Assembly (NCBI GenBank): GCA_016290325.1
Contig: JAEETL010000010.1
Coordinates: 1-64,000, forward strand
DNA length: 64,000 nucleotides
DNA from: Muribaculaceae bacterium
GTDB taxonomy: Bacteria; Bacteroidota; Bacteroidia; Bacteroidales; Muribaculaceae
Direction of reading: 5' to 3'
Part shown: positions 18,898-27,331 of the stretch, one piece after another
How positions within the stretch are numbered: the first letter of the stretch is position 1
Layout: every line of letters begins with the position of its first letter
Translations under genes and position numbers: made by a program
The notes under the pieces: generated by a model
Databases searched by the model: none
Told to the model about the DNA's origin: nothing
What the model saw: only the letters and a program-made list of their open reading frames with translations

Positions 18898-21800
18898 ATG
18901 AAAAAATTACTAACCTTTTTCTTGACGGCCCTGCTGGCCTTCACCGTCGGCTGGGCAGAAACAGCTACGTTCGAAGTTACTAGCACAGGAGGTGGTTTAC
19001 TTAGTGGAATCAGCAAAACTAATTATGAAGTGACCACAAATGGAGTAACTCTTACTTTTGATATAGGTACACATACAAATACGTGGCCTACATACTATTC
19101 CAGTGATGGAATGGTTAGATTCTATACAGGAAATACGTTGACAGTAAGTTGTGGAAATGGCAATATTACGAGTATTGTGTTTACTTATGGAAGTAGTTAT
19201 ACAAGTAAACAATTATCGTTAGCTAATAATCAACCTGGAACGTATAACACAACAAATTACACATGGACTGGTTCAAGTTCATCTGTACAGTTTACAAATA
19301 CTGGCGCGAATACGCGTTTTTATAGGGTAGTTGTAACTTGGGAAACTGGAGGCAGCACTGTAGAGACGTGTGCCACCCCGACATTCTCGCCTGCAGCTGG
19401 TACTTACAATGAAGCCCAGGACGTGACCATCTCGACCACGACCAGTGGTGCAAGCATCTATTACACCACCGATAACTCTACCCCCAGCTCCACCAACGGC
19501 ACACTCTACACTGGCGCCATCAACGTGAGCGAGACCACGACCATCAAGGCCATCGCCGTCAAAACTGGCAATAACGATAGCCAAGTGGCTGAAGCTACCT
19601 ACACCATCGAGACCGGTGGTGACAGTGGTTCAACGATCTACCGCAAGGTGACCAGCACCGACGCACTCACCACGGGTGATTATCTAATTGTCTATGAGGA
19701 TGGAAGTCTAGTCTTTGACGGTAGCCTGACAACACTGGATGCAGTAAATAATACCCAGGCTGTTACGATCGATAATCATACAATTACAACTAGCCTACCC
19801 ATTTACTTTACCTATAATGCTACCGCCCATACTCTCAAGAGTGCCAGCGGCTATTATATGGGAAGGACTTCTAATAGCAACGGTATGAATACCAGCCAAA
19901 CTGAGGCTTATACCAATACCATTACTTTCGACGGTAGTGGAAATGCAGTCATAACTTCCTCTGGTGGTCCTACCCTCCGCTACAATAGCGCTTCTAACCA
20001 GACTCGCTTCCGTTATTATGGAAGTGGTCAGCAAGCTATTCAGCTCTATAAGAAGGACAGCAATGACCCGACGTTGTTGGCTACCCCGACAACGCTGACA
20101 TTGACCGATATCCCCTATGACGGCAGCTCGACGAGCGGCACTATTCATGTAGACGGTACTTACTTAACCGACGATGTTACTGTTAGCGTGAGCGGTGCTG
20201 ACTTTAGCGTTTCGCCCACCACCATCAGCCCTGCCGACGGTAATGTGGACGAGAACATCACCGTGACCTACAGTGGCTCGAGCACCACCGAGGTGACCGC
20301 CACCGTGACCATCACTTGCGGCAACCTGACCCAGACCGTCACCGTCACCGCCAAGAAGGCCACTCCTCCTGCCGCCTCTATTACCGTTAATCCCTCGACG
20401 TTGACCATCAACGACACAGACAACACCTTGACGATTACGGGTGAAAACATAACCGGCAATATCAATGCCAGCCTGGCCAATAACACCGACTGGTATCTGA
20501 CTTCTAACCAGTTCTCCAACACTGGCGGCACCACCAATGTGGTTTATAATGGCCGCGACCTGAGCGCTACCAATACGGTTAGCGTGAGCGCCAATGACGT
20601 CCAGACCATTGATGTTCCCGTCAACTATCTTGCTGACTTGTATATCGTGACCGATAACGGTTATACTGGCCAATGGAACTTCAACAATGGTACTTCAATG
20701 ACCTATAATAATGGTGTTTATACCGCCTCTTTCACTGCTGAACGCGCTAACACTTACATCCTGTTTGCCCGCAAGCTGGGCAACGGCGTGGACTGGAATA
20801 CCCGCTTCGTTTTCGGTCCTGACAGTGGTGGTGACTGGTGGTTGCCCATCGACGGTAACGGTAGTGGTAACATCGACCTTTACGACGATGACCCCATCAA
20901 GATCCAGACCGCTGGCACTTATATCATCACCATCGATGCTACTGGCAGTCCTGTCACCTTCACCATCACCAAGGAGGTCGTGATTGAGGGCGACTTCGTC
21001 CTCGTGACCGACGATAGCCAGCTTAACACTGGTGATGAGGTGATCTTTGTCAACAAGGACACACATGGTGATTGGTTGGCCATGAGCACCACGCAGAATA
21101 GCAATAACCGTGGTACTACTGATGTGACGGTTTCTCCGACGCTGAAGGTGACAGCTACTGATGAGACTCAGATTGCTACCCTTGAAGGCGATGCCACCGG
21201 CTGGTATTTCAATGTGGGTAACGGCTATTTGTATGCTGCAAGTAACAATAGCAATTACCTGAGGACGCGCACCGAAAGAGGTGATGATAACGCTAAGGCT
21301 AGAATTACAATCAACAACAATGTCGCTAGCATTGTCTTCCAGGGAACCAACTCGCACAATGTCATGCAGTTTAATGGTACTCTTGTATCTTGCTATGGTA
21401 GTGCGAACCAAAGTCCTGTTTACCTCTATCGTCGCGAGGCCAGCGCCCCCGAGCCCAGCATTACCGTAAATCCCTCCTCGCTCGACCTGGTGATCCCCGT
21501 TGGCGAGAGTTCAGTCAGTGGCAATGTAACCGTTACCGAGACCAACACGACCGGCACGACCAGCGTCGCCGTCAGCGGCACGGGCGCCAACTACTTCAGC
21601 GCCACCCTCGAGAACGGCACATTGACCGTGACCTATAATGGCAACGCTACCATGACCAGCCCCGACGTGGCCACCATCACCCTGACCAACGGCGACGCTA
21701 CCGCCACCGTCAACGTGACAGGTTACAAGCGCGTAGAGGCCACCGGTACCCTGTACTCCAAGGTGACCAACGCCAACCAGATCCAGAATGGCTTGCAGTA

Positions 21801-24192
21801 CATCCTCGTCTATGAGGACACCCCCGAGGCCTTGAATGGCATCACCACTGGAGGTACTGGTGCCGAAGTAAGTTGGGAAGAACAGGGATCTATTATTAAC
21901 ATCAGTGGCACCGACGTTATCGAGTTTACACTCAATGGTAACGCTAATGGATTCACCTTGTCAAGCGACCACGGGTACCTGAATCCTAGTGCACCAGGTC
22001 TGGCATTTGATGAGGAGGATGGCACGGCATGGTCTGCCGAGAGCAATAACGGCGGTTATGTGCTGAAGTGGGGTAACTACATGATGCGCTACAACAGTGG
22101 CGCTAGCGCTGCAAACGGTCGTTTCCGCATCTATGACGGCACAACTGGAACCCCTGTTTACCTGTACGTTCAGGGCAGTGCTGTTGCAACTCCCGTGATT
22201 ACTCCTGCCAGCGGCAACTATGCCGAAGATCAGGAGGTGACCATCACCTGCGCTACTACTGGCGCAACCATCTATTACACCGTCAATGGCGGTGAGACCC
22301 AGACCTACGACGGGCCCTTCACTGTAGATGTTGATGAGGACCATACCACGACGACCATCGCAGCATGGGCCGAGGATGGCGAGCAGCACCACAGCCCGAC
22401 GGTGACCGTGACCTATACCTACAAGAAGGACCACGTGAGCAGCATTGCTGAGTTCCTGGCTCTGGACAATGGCGAAGAAGTTATCTTTGACAATCCCGTG
22501 GTTGTCCTGTTCGACTACTCGCAGAACAGCGGTGGTGGTCAGGAGTATATCTGGATCAAGGACCGCACCGACTATACACAGTTGTTCATCACTCCTCAAT
22601 TTGACGCCGCAAGCGTAGCCGATCCTCAATACGACAACTACGGCCAGTTCGTGCCCAAGTATGAGAATGGTGATGTTATCCCCGCTGGCTTTAAGGTAAA
22701 GAAGAATTACTACGGCACCGGTCAGTACGTTCAGGCAATGTGTACAGACACTCATAATACTTTCCAGATTGCTGAGGATAAAGCCCTTGCCGATCCCGAG
22801 CAGGTGACGCTGAGTGAGCTTCTTGCCAATCCGGCCAATTACAACAACCGCTACCTGTACATCAACAAGCTGCAGGTGAGCAATGTTAATGGCTTGAACT
22901 TCGACATCTCTGCTGATGAGAATGGCGACGATGTGTCCGAGGTTCAAGGTGGCACCTCTATTGTGGGCTACAACAAGTACAACAGTCCCGCGTGGAAGAA
23001 CAAGCAGGGCCAGACTGTTGGTGTTACCCTGCCCACCAATAGCAATTACTATAATGTGAAGTTCATCTTCCAGAAGTGGGATAATGGCTATGAGATCATG
23101 CCCATCGAGTTCACGCCTTGGGAGGAGACGAGTCTGCGTCTTGAGGACCTGGTACAGGTAGGTGTAGAAGGCCAGCCCTATACCATCTCCAACCAGCTGC
23201 ATGCCGTTGAGGTAACTTGGGACAACAATAGGGGCAAGTTTGCCATCTTCGCTAAGGATGACCACATGTATGCCAACAAGAGTTATCCCACTGCCGACCA
23301 GGAGAGCTACCTGATCAGGTATGAGAATGGAAACTTTATCAACGAGGTTGAGCAAGAGGATTATGACCAGAGTAACTGGATCGAGATCCTGATCCCCAGC
23401 GAGATAACCCAAAAGAATCCTAACATTGACAATTACCAACCAACGCTTGAAAGTCTGAAAGAAACCTTTGAGAATAAGATTCTTGCAGCAGGTTCCATTA
23501 CTGGTACCTATGTTGACGCTTTGAACCCGACCATCGAGGTGACTACTCGTCCCACTCCTGGGTCGGCCTCGACCTACACGCCTAACATCTATTGCACGGC
23601 TAACTTCCCGAAGTATAACTTTGAAAACGGAGGTGCACAGGGTAATGATGGCATTTACTTCATGATGGCTCCCAAACCTCATGAGTTCTGCAAGGTCGTT
23701 TGGGCTTACTATGGAGGCTCTGGCAACTACTTCATCGCTCCCCAGCGTGAAGGTGACGAGATTAATGGTCATGACTTCAAGGGTAGCTTCCTGGCTAACA
23801 TGTCGTTGTGTGAAGACATTGATGTCGTCTATGAGGATGTAGCACCCTATTTCAGTAATTCTACTGATGCAGGCTTGCTCTATGGCTTCAATGCGATTGT
23901 CCGCAAGACCGAAGCTAGCCAAAACCAGGCTAATGGCGCTCCTCACCGCATCCAGCCGAGCGATAGTGGAACAGAGACAAATCCTGCTTATGTCGTTTAC
24001 CCGCTGAATCGTAGTACTACCTCATCAGACAACGTCGTTGACGTGAAGGAACTCCTGGGTGGCAAGACCATCGAGAGCATTCACTACTTTAACACGATGG
24101 GTATGGAGGGCAAGACGCCGTTTGAGGGCATCAACATCGTTGTGACCCGCTACACCGACGGCAGCACCTCGACCTACAAGGTCATGAAGTAA
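18898..24192 (+). CDS. Giant modular secreted protein with chitobiase-like and Ig-like domains and T9SS-like tail
   Basis: 1764 residues. Signal peptide about 1-20. Domains I can delimit: an N-terminal beta domain (about 22-150); a chitobiase C-terminal-like (CHB_HEX) repeat at about 158-240 (FSPAAGTYNEAQDVTIS, IYYTTDNSTP) and another at about 1097-1180 (ITPASGNYAEDQEVTI, IYYTVNGG); Ig/BACON-like segments near 493 (ITVNPSTLTI) and 852 (ITVNPSSLDL); OB-fold-like modules about 1180-1500; and the sorting-type tail (last 45 residues, GINIVVTRYTDGSTSTYKVMK in two parts). No catalytic motif is visible, so a scaffold or binding role is more likely than an enzyme. DNA for the first about 150 residues, and again near 19680-20060 and 21100-21420, is visibly more A/T-rich than the rest, giving a mosaic look. 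Confidence 0.8.
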   Translation: MKKLLTFFLTALLAFTVGWAETATFEVTSTGGGLLSGISKTNYEVTTNGVTLTFDIGTHTNTWPTYYSSDGMVRFYTGNTLTVSCGNGNITSIVFTYGSSYTSKQLSLANNQPGTYNTTNYTWTGSSSSVQFTNTGANTRFYRVVVTWETGGSTVETCATPTFSPAAGTYNEAQDVTISTTTSGASIYYTTDNSTPSSTNGTLYTGAINVSETTTIKAIAVKTGNNDSQVAEATYTIETGGDSGSTIYRKVTSTDALTTGDYLIVYEDGSLVFDGSLTTLDAVNNTQAVTIDNHTITTSLPIYFTYNATAHTLKSASGYYMGRTSNSNGMNTSQTEAYTNTITFDGSGNAVITSSGGPTLRYNSASNQTRFRYYGSGQQAIQLYKKDSNDPTLLATPTTLTLTDIPYDGSSTSGTIHVDGTYLTDDVTVSVSGADFSVSPTTISPADGNVDENITVTYSGSSTTEVTATVTITCGNLTQTVTVTAKKATPPAASITVNPSTLTINDTDNTLTITGENITGNINASLANNTDWYLTSNQFSNTGGTTNVVYNGRDLSATNTVSVSANDVQTIDVPVNYLADLYIVTDNGYTGQWNFNNGTSMTYNNGVYTASFTAERANTYILFARKLGNGVDWNTRFVFGPDSGGDWWLPIDGNGSGNIDLYDDDPIKIQTAGTYIITIDATGSPVTFTITKEVVIEGDFVLVTDDSQLNTGDEVIFVNKDTHGDWLAMSTTQNSNNRGTTDVTVSPTLKVTATDETQIATLEGDATGWYFNVGNGYLYAASNNSNYLRTRTERGDDNAKARITINNNVASIVFQGTNSHNVMQFNGTLVSCYGSANQSPVYLYRREASAPEPSITVNPSSLDLVIPVGESSVSGNVTVTETNTTGTTSVAVSGTGANYFSATLENGTLTVTYNGNATMTSPDVATITLTNGDATATVNVTGYKRVEATGTLYSKVTNANQIQNGLQYILVYEDTPEALNGITTGGTGAEVSWEEQGSIINISGTDVIEFTLNGNANGFTLSSDHGYLNPSAPGLAFDEEDGTAWSAESNNGGYVLKWGNYMMRYNSGASAANGRFRIYDGTTGTPVYLYVQGSAVATPVITPASGNYAEDQEVTITCATTGATIYYTVNGGETQTYDGPFTVDVDEDHTTTTIAAWAEDGEQHHSPTVTVTYTYKKDHVSSIAEFLALDNGEEVIFDNPVVVLFDYSQNSGGGQEYIWIKDRTDYTQLFITPQFDAASVADPQYDNYGQFVPKYENGDVIPAGFKVKKNYYGTGQYVQAMCTDTHNTFQIAEDKALADPEQVTLSELLANPANYNNRYLYINKLQVSNVNGLNFDISADENGDDVSEVQGGTSIVGYNKYNSPAWKNKQGQTVGVTLPTNSNYYNVKFIFQKWDNGYEIMPIEFTPWEETSLRLEDLVQVGVEGQPYTISNQLHAVEVTWDNNRGKFAIFAKDDHMYANKSYPTADQESYLIRYENGNFINEVEQEDYDQSNWIEILIPSEITQKNPNIDNYQPTLESLKETFENKILAAGSITGTYVDALNPTIEVTTRPTPGSASTYTPNIYCTANFPKYNFENGGAQGNDGIYFMMAPKPHEFCKVVWAYYGGSGNYFIAPQREGDEINGHDFKGSFLANMSLCEDIDVVYEDVAPYFSNSTDAGLLYGFNAIVRKTEASQNQANGAPHRIQPSDSGTETNPAYVVYPLNRSTTSSDNVVDVKELLGGKTIESIHYFNTMGMEGKTPFEGINIVVTRYTDGSTSTYKVMK

Positions 24193-24220
24193 CAAGAAAA
24201 CGCTTCCTCAATCATAAAAA

Positions 24221-24248
24221 GGCGACTCCAATCGGAGCCGCCTTTTTT
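24221..24248 (+). terminator. Intrinsic terminator of the 1764-aa protein gene
   Basis: GGCGACTCC / GGAGCCGCC stem (one A-C mismatch), 4-nt loop AATC, six T. Confidence 0.85.
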
Positions 24249-24290
24249 GTCCCACCCCGGTTCTGTTTCTATGGTCTTTTTTCAGGCTAA

Positions 24291-24553
24291 CAGGTCGGCG
24301 ACCTGAACAAGGCCAGAGGCCTTGAATTGAGGAAACCCTACGGTGCACAGGCCGTATGGTCTGTGTGGCATAGGGGAGAGAGATGCATGATGATAGGGGC
24401 CTCGACGAGGGCCACTCATTGTAGCAATTAGTGATCCCCTACGGGGCTCGTTATGGGTAGGACTATTGTCACCAAGCCGCGAGGACCTTCGGCCCTCACG
24501 CCATGGTGTTAGTTCAAGTTGAGGCCAACGGCCTCATGCAGACCTTCGGCCTG
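24291..24553. repeat. Array of GGCC-type mini-hairpins
   Basis: At least seven short palindromes in 263 bp, most with 3-nt loops: CAGGTC-GGC-GACCTG (24291-24305), AAGGCC-AGA-GGCCTT (24309-24323), TACGG/CCGTA (24339-24356), CCCC-TAC-GGGG (24436-24446), GAGGACC-TTC-GGCCCTC (24481-24497), TGAGGCC-AAC-GGCCTCA (24520-24536), CAGACC-TTC-GGCCTG (24539-24553). A weaker GGCCTC/GAGGGCC pair lies near 24399-24412. Confidence 0.65.
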
Positions 24554-24656
24554 ATTTGTCCACTGCATCATTGCTTTTTGGGGACACTAATAATAGTCTT
24601 TAGGGCTTCTTCCTAGTTTTCTGTGATTTCTCCAGTGATTATTAGAAAAAATGCAG

Positions 24657-24664
24657 TATCTTTG
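24657..24664 (+). promoter_or_regulatory. -7 box of gldE
   Basis: TATCTTTG; no convincing -33 TTG is present at the right distance. Its position shows that the longer frame beginning at 24623 cannot be the real start. Confidence 0.55.
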
Positions 24665-24694
24665 TCGCATTATTCAACAAAACGAGATAGTATT

Positions 24695-26032
24695 TTGGAC
24701 CCTGACCCGTTATCGTGCCTGTTATCGGTACTTTGCACAGCAAGCGCCCATCCGCTTGTGACATTCAACGCGCCCACCACGGGCAGCATCATCGCCATCA
24801 TAGTCGCCCTATTGGGATTATTCCTGTCGGCATTTAACTCCGGCAGCGAGATTGCCTATTTTTCACTCAAGCCCGACGATGTTGAAAGCATCGAGGACGC
24901 TGACAGCCGTGAGCGCGTGCGCTCACTGCTGGCAATCCCCGAGAAACTGCTGGCGACCATCCTGGTGGGCAACAATCTGGTGAACATCATGATTGCCATC
25001 GTGCTGAACTACGCGATGAACCAAATTTTTGACTTTAACAGCACGGTGCTCGATTTCATTGTACAAACGGTTATCCTCACCTTCCTGATCCTGCTGTTTG
25101 GCGAGGTGATTCCCAAACTATATGCCACCAACTTCAACACGCGCTTTGCGGCGATGACAGCAGTGCCACTCAAGGCCGCCGTAAGCCTGTTCTCACCGTT
25201 GACTGGGCTGCTGGTGCGCAGCACGAGCCTGGTCAACAAGGTCGTGCCGACCCAAACCGAGGAACTCTCGGTCGATGACTTGACACGCGCGCTGGAGGTG
25301 AGTGAGGTCAAGAACCCCGATGACAAGGAACTGCTCGAGGGCATCCTGTCGTTTGGCGACAAGACGGTGAGCGACATCATGCGCCCGCGTGTCGATGTGG
25401 TCGACATCGACCAGGACGCCGACTTTGACGAGGTCGTGCGTAAGGTCATTGACACGGGTTACTCGCGCATGCCGGTCTATGACGAGACACCCGACAACAT
25501 CAAGGGCATCCTGTATGCCAAGGACCTGCTGCCCTACATCGGCAACCGCGATAACACCTTCAAGTGGCAGACGCTTATGCGCCCCGCCTATTTCGTGCCC
25601 GAGACGCGAATGCTCGACGACCTGCTCGAGGACTTCCGCATGAAAAAGATGCACATGGCGATCATCGTCGATGAGTATGGCTGCACCCAGGGCATTGCCA
25701 CGCTTGAGGACGTGCTCGAGGAGATTGTGGGCGACATTAACGACGAGTATGACACCGAGGAGAAGTTCTATAACCGTATCAGCAAGGACACATGGCTCTT
25801 TGACGGCAAGACGCTGCTGAGCGACTTTGCCCGCGTGCTCGACATTGACGAGGAAGAGTTGGGCGAGCATGCCGAGGAGGCCGAGACTGTCGCCGGTTTC
25901 CTGCTGGACCTCAAGGGCGAATTCCTGCAAGAGAAAGAGGTTGTCAAATACGGTCGCTTCACTTTTACCGTCATCAAGGTCATCAAGCACCGCATCGCCA
26001 AGGTCAAAGTCACCATGCGTGGCGCTGAATAA
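24695..26032 (+). CDS. gldE: GldE-type CNNM/CBS-domain membrane protein (hemolysin-C family), TTG start
   Basis: 445 residues from a TTG at 24695, chosen because the promoter -7 box lies at 24657-24664, no ATG or GTG is available before the first membrane segment, and the resulting start (M-DPDPLSCLL) matches my recollection of how Bacteroidetes GldE proteins begin. Domains: CNNM/DUF21 transmembrane domain (about 25-190, with FNSGSEIAYFSL and LFGEVIPKLYA), two CBS motifs (about 220-340, including DIMRPRVDVVDID) and a CorC/HlyC transporter-associated domain at the C-terminus. Family members are linked to Mg/Co transport or, for GldE, to gliding and surface-protein assembly. A relative stands at 63151-64000 and also begins with TTG. 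Confidence 0.85.
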   Translation: MDPDPLSCLLSVLCTASAHPLVTFNAPTTGSIIAIIVALLGLFLSAFNSGSEIAYFSLKPDDVESIEDADSRERVRSLLAIPEKLLATILVGNNLVNIMIAIVLNYAMNQIFDFNSTVLDFIVQTVILTFLILLFGEVIPKLYATNFNTRFAAMTAVPLKAAVSLFSPLTGLLVRSTSLVNKVVPTQTEELSVDDLTRALEVSEVKNPDDKELLEGILSFGDKTVSDIMRPRVDVVDIDQDADFDEVVRKVIDTGYSRMPVYDETPDNIKGILYAKDLLPYIGNRDNTFKWQTLMRPAYFVPETRMLDDLLEDFRMKKMHMAIIVDEYGCTQGIATLEDVLEEIVGDINDEYDTEEKFYNRISKDTWLFDGKTLLSDFARVLDIDEEELGEHAEEAETVAGFLLDLKGEFLQEKEVVKYGRFTFTVIKVIKHRIAKVKVTMRGAE

Positions 26033-26085
26033 CTCACTAAATTATATTCTTAAGGCAAATCGGTGTAGATAAAGCACTGAAAATT

Positions 26086-26119
26086 AAAGTAGAGACGCAA
26101 AATCTTGCGTCTCTACTTT
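26086..26119. repeat. GTAGAGACGCAA palindrome between convergent genes (terminator)
   Basis: Perfect 15-bp stem AAAGTAGAGACGCAA / TTGCGTCTCTACTTT with a 4-nt loop. It sits between the gldE stop and the stop of the minus-strand TraB gene, so it can terminate both. Same family as 14022-14054. Confidence 0.8.
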
Positions 26120-26174
26120 GATATATGGGTAATAATTCGCTTCGGAAAAATAACTCAATCAAACTGGCCTTATT

Positions 26175-27059
26175 TCACTTGAATGGCTCAACGGTGTAGC
26201 CCTTGTCACGCAACAGCTGGAGCAAACCTTTAGCTCCAGGCAGGTGACCAGCGCCCACACACACGAGGCAAGCCCGCTCGGGCATCATCTTCTCCAGTTT
26301 CTCGGCCCAGTTGCGGTTGCGGCTGTAAATCAGCGCTTCCATTGCTTCCTCGCTATCACCGCCCATGGTGGCATCGGTCATCACTTGCATGAGCTTATCT
26401 AAGTCCTGGTGCATGTAGGCCTCGGCCAGCGCCGATGACTGCACCTGGAAAAACTCGTCCTGACGGCATGCCTCAAGCAAGCTCTTGGCCTGCTCGGTCA
26501 TGGGGGCGTTGAAAAGCAGGTCAATCTGCTCCTGCAACGTCTCGAGCCCCAGCGAGGGACGGCCAGCCTCGTTAGCACGCTCCTGCACCGCCATGTCAAT
26601 GAGGTTGTTAGCGTCAAAGTTGGGGAAATACTTGATGGCCTGCATGGCCTGTAACTGGGTGCTGATGGCATTAGGCTTTAACGACTTCATCTGCGCCAGC
26701 TTGACACCCATAGCACCGAAATACTTGTTGAAAACCTTTTCTACCTCGGCATACTCGTCGGGTGTGTACAGCTTGTCGAGCGTGCTGTCAACGGGAGCGA
26801 TCATGAAACCAGCCATCTTCATCTGTGACTCTTGGCTCATCAGGCTGTCCTTCTCGATCTCGCCCACTACGATATCACAGCCGTCGATGGCGGCATTCAT
26901 GCCGGCAATCTGGTCAATCATCGACGCTGGCGCCATGTGATGGGTGCCAAAGATGTAACTGGGGCGCCCCAAGCCGTTACCGCTCACTTTCCACAATAAC
27001 TGCGCCTGACATGCCAGCGCGACAGCCATCACTGCAATAATAAGGGATAATCTTTTCAT
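26175..27059 (-). CDS. TraB/GumN family protein (putative envelope metalloprotease-like)
   Basis: 294 residues with a signal peptide (about 1-19, ending ACQAQ). The family's hallmarks are present: YIFGTHH near residues 36-42, the acidic VVGEIEKDS near 65-73, and the C-terminal VCVGAGHLPG followed by LLRDKGYTVE. The conserved Gly-x-His and Glu residues have led to the proposal that TraB/GumN proteins are metallopeptidases, but biochemical proof is limited. In Bacteroidetes they are common single-gene envelope proteins. No partner is adjacent; the stop faces gldE convergently. A minus-strand -7 box (TAACTTTG, 27098-27091) lies 32 bp upstream without a clear -33 element. Confidence 0.85.
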   Translation of the reverse strand: MKRLSLIIAVMAVALACQAQLLWKVSGNGLGRPSYIFGTHHMAPASMIDQIAGMNAAIDGCDIVVGEIEKDSLMSQESQMKMAGFMIAPVDSTLDKLYTPDEYAEVEKVFNKYFGAMGVKLAQMKSLKPNAISTQLQAMQAIKYFPNFDANNLIDMAVQERANEAGRPSLGLETLQEQIDLLFNAPMTEQAKSLLEACRQDEFFQVQSSALAEAYMHQDLDKLMQVMTDATMGGDSEEAMEALIYSRNRNWAEKLEKMMPERACLVCVGAGHLPGAKGLLQLLRDKGYTVEPFK

Positions 27060-27195
27060 TGTTCAATTAGTTTCAATAGTTAATATGTAACAAAGTTAGT
27101 AAGAATTGCGAATTTTAGTGCCATTATGCCTTCCAAAAATGTGAAAATCCCCCAAAATGATGATGAATTCTTTTAAAAATGCCCATTTTTAGCGA

Positions 27196-27226
27196 TTGTG
27201 CACCTACCGGAGCAGTACTAATTTTG
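27196..27226 (+). promoter_or_regulatory. Orphan plus-strand promoter
   Basis: TTG at 27196-27198 and TAATTTTG at 27219-27226, 20 bp between, as good as the gene promoters here, yet no plus-strand gene follows. The next plus-strand signal is the terminator at 27284-27317. Confidence 0.6.
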
Positions 27227-27231
27227 CATCA

Positions 27232-27317
27232 TGATAAAGTGAATGAGTTATTAGTTGATAATAGTAAGTAAACAGATAAAAATGCCGCACCGATGGGATA
27301 TCGATGCGGCTTTTTTA
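27232..27317 (+). ncRNA. Candidate small RNA of about 85 nt
   Basis: Defined by the orphan promoter at 27196-27226 and the hairpin plus T run at 27284-27317. No start codon with a sensible frame lies between. No known RNA family is recognised; the body before the terminator is A/T-rich and weakly structured. Confidence 0.4.
27284..27317. terminator. Bidirectional intrinsic terminator
   Basis: GCCGCACCGAT / ATCGATGCGGC, 11-position stem (one C-A mismatch) with a 5-nt loop; T run on the plus side and A-rich flank giving a T-rich run on the minus side. It probably ends the minus-strand C69 operon and the candidate small RNA alike. Confidence 0.8.
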
Positions 27318-27331
27318 TTCATTGAACTGAA

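Larger units (their letters stand above)
24193..24694. other. 502-bp intergenic region: terminator, mini-hairpin array, promoter
   Basis: No gene is visible. It contains the terminator 24221-24248, a run of small hairpins (24291-24553) and the -7 box of gldE (24657-24664). Confidence 0.65.

Noticed and set aside
21961-23946. 661-codon minus-strand frame inside the giant secreted protein gene
   Set aside because: Antisense shadow; the plus strand encodes recognisable domains, signal peptide and tail, with promoter and terminator in place.
24623-24694. Upstream start for gldE
   Set aside because: The promoter -7 box (24657-24664) lies inside that extension.
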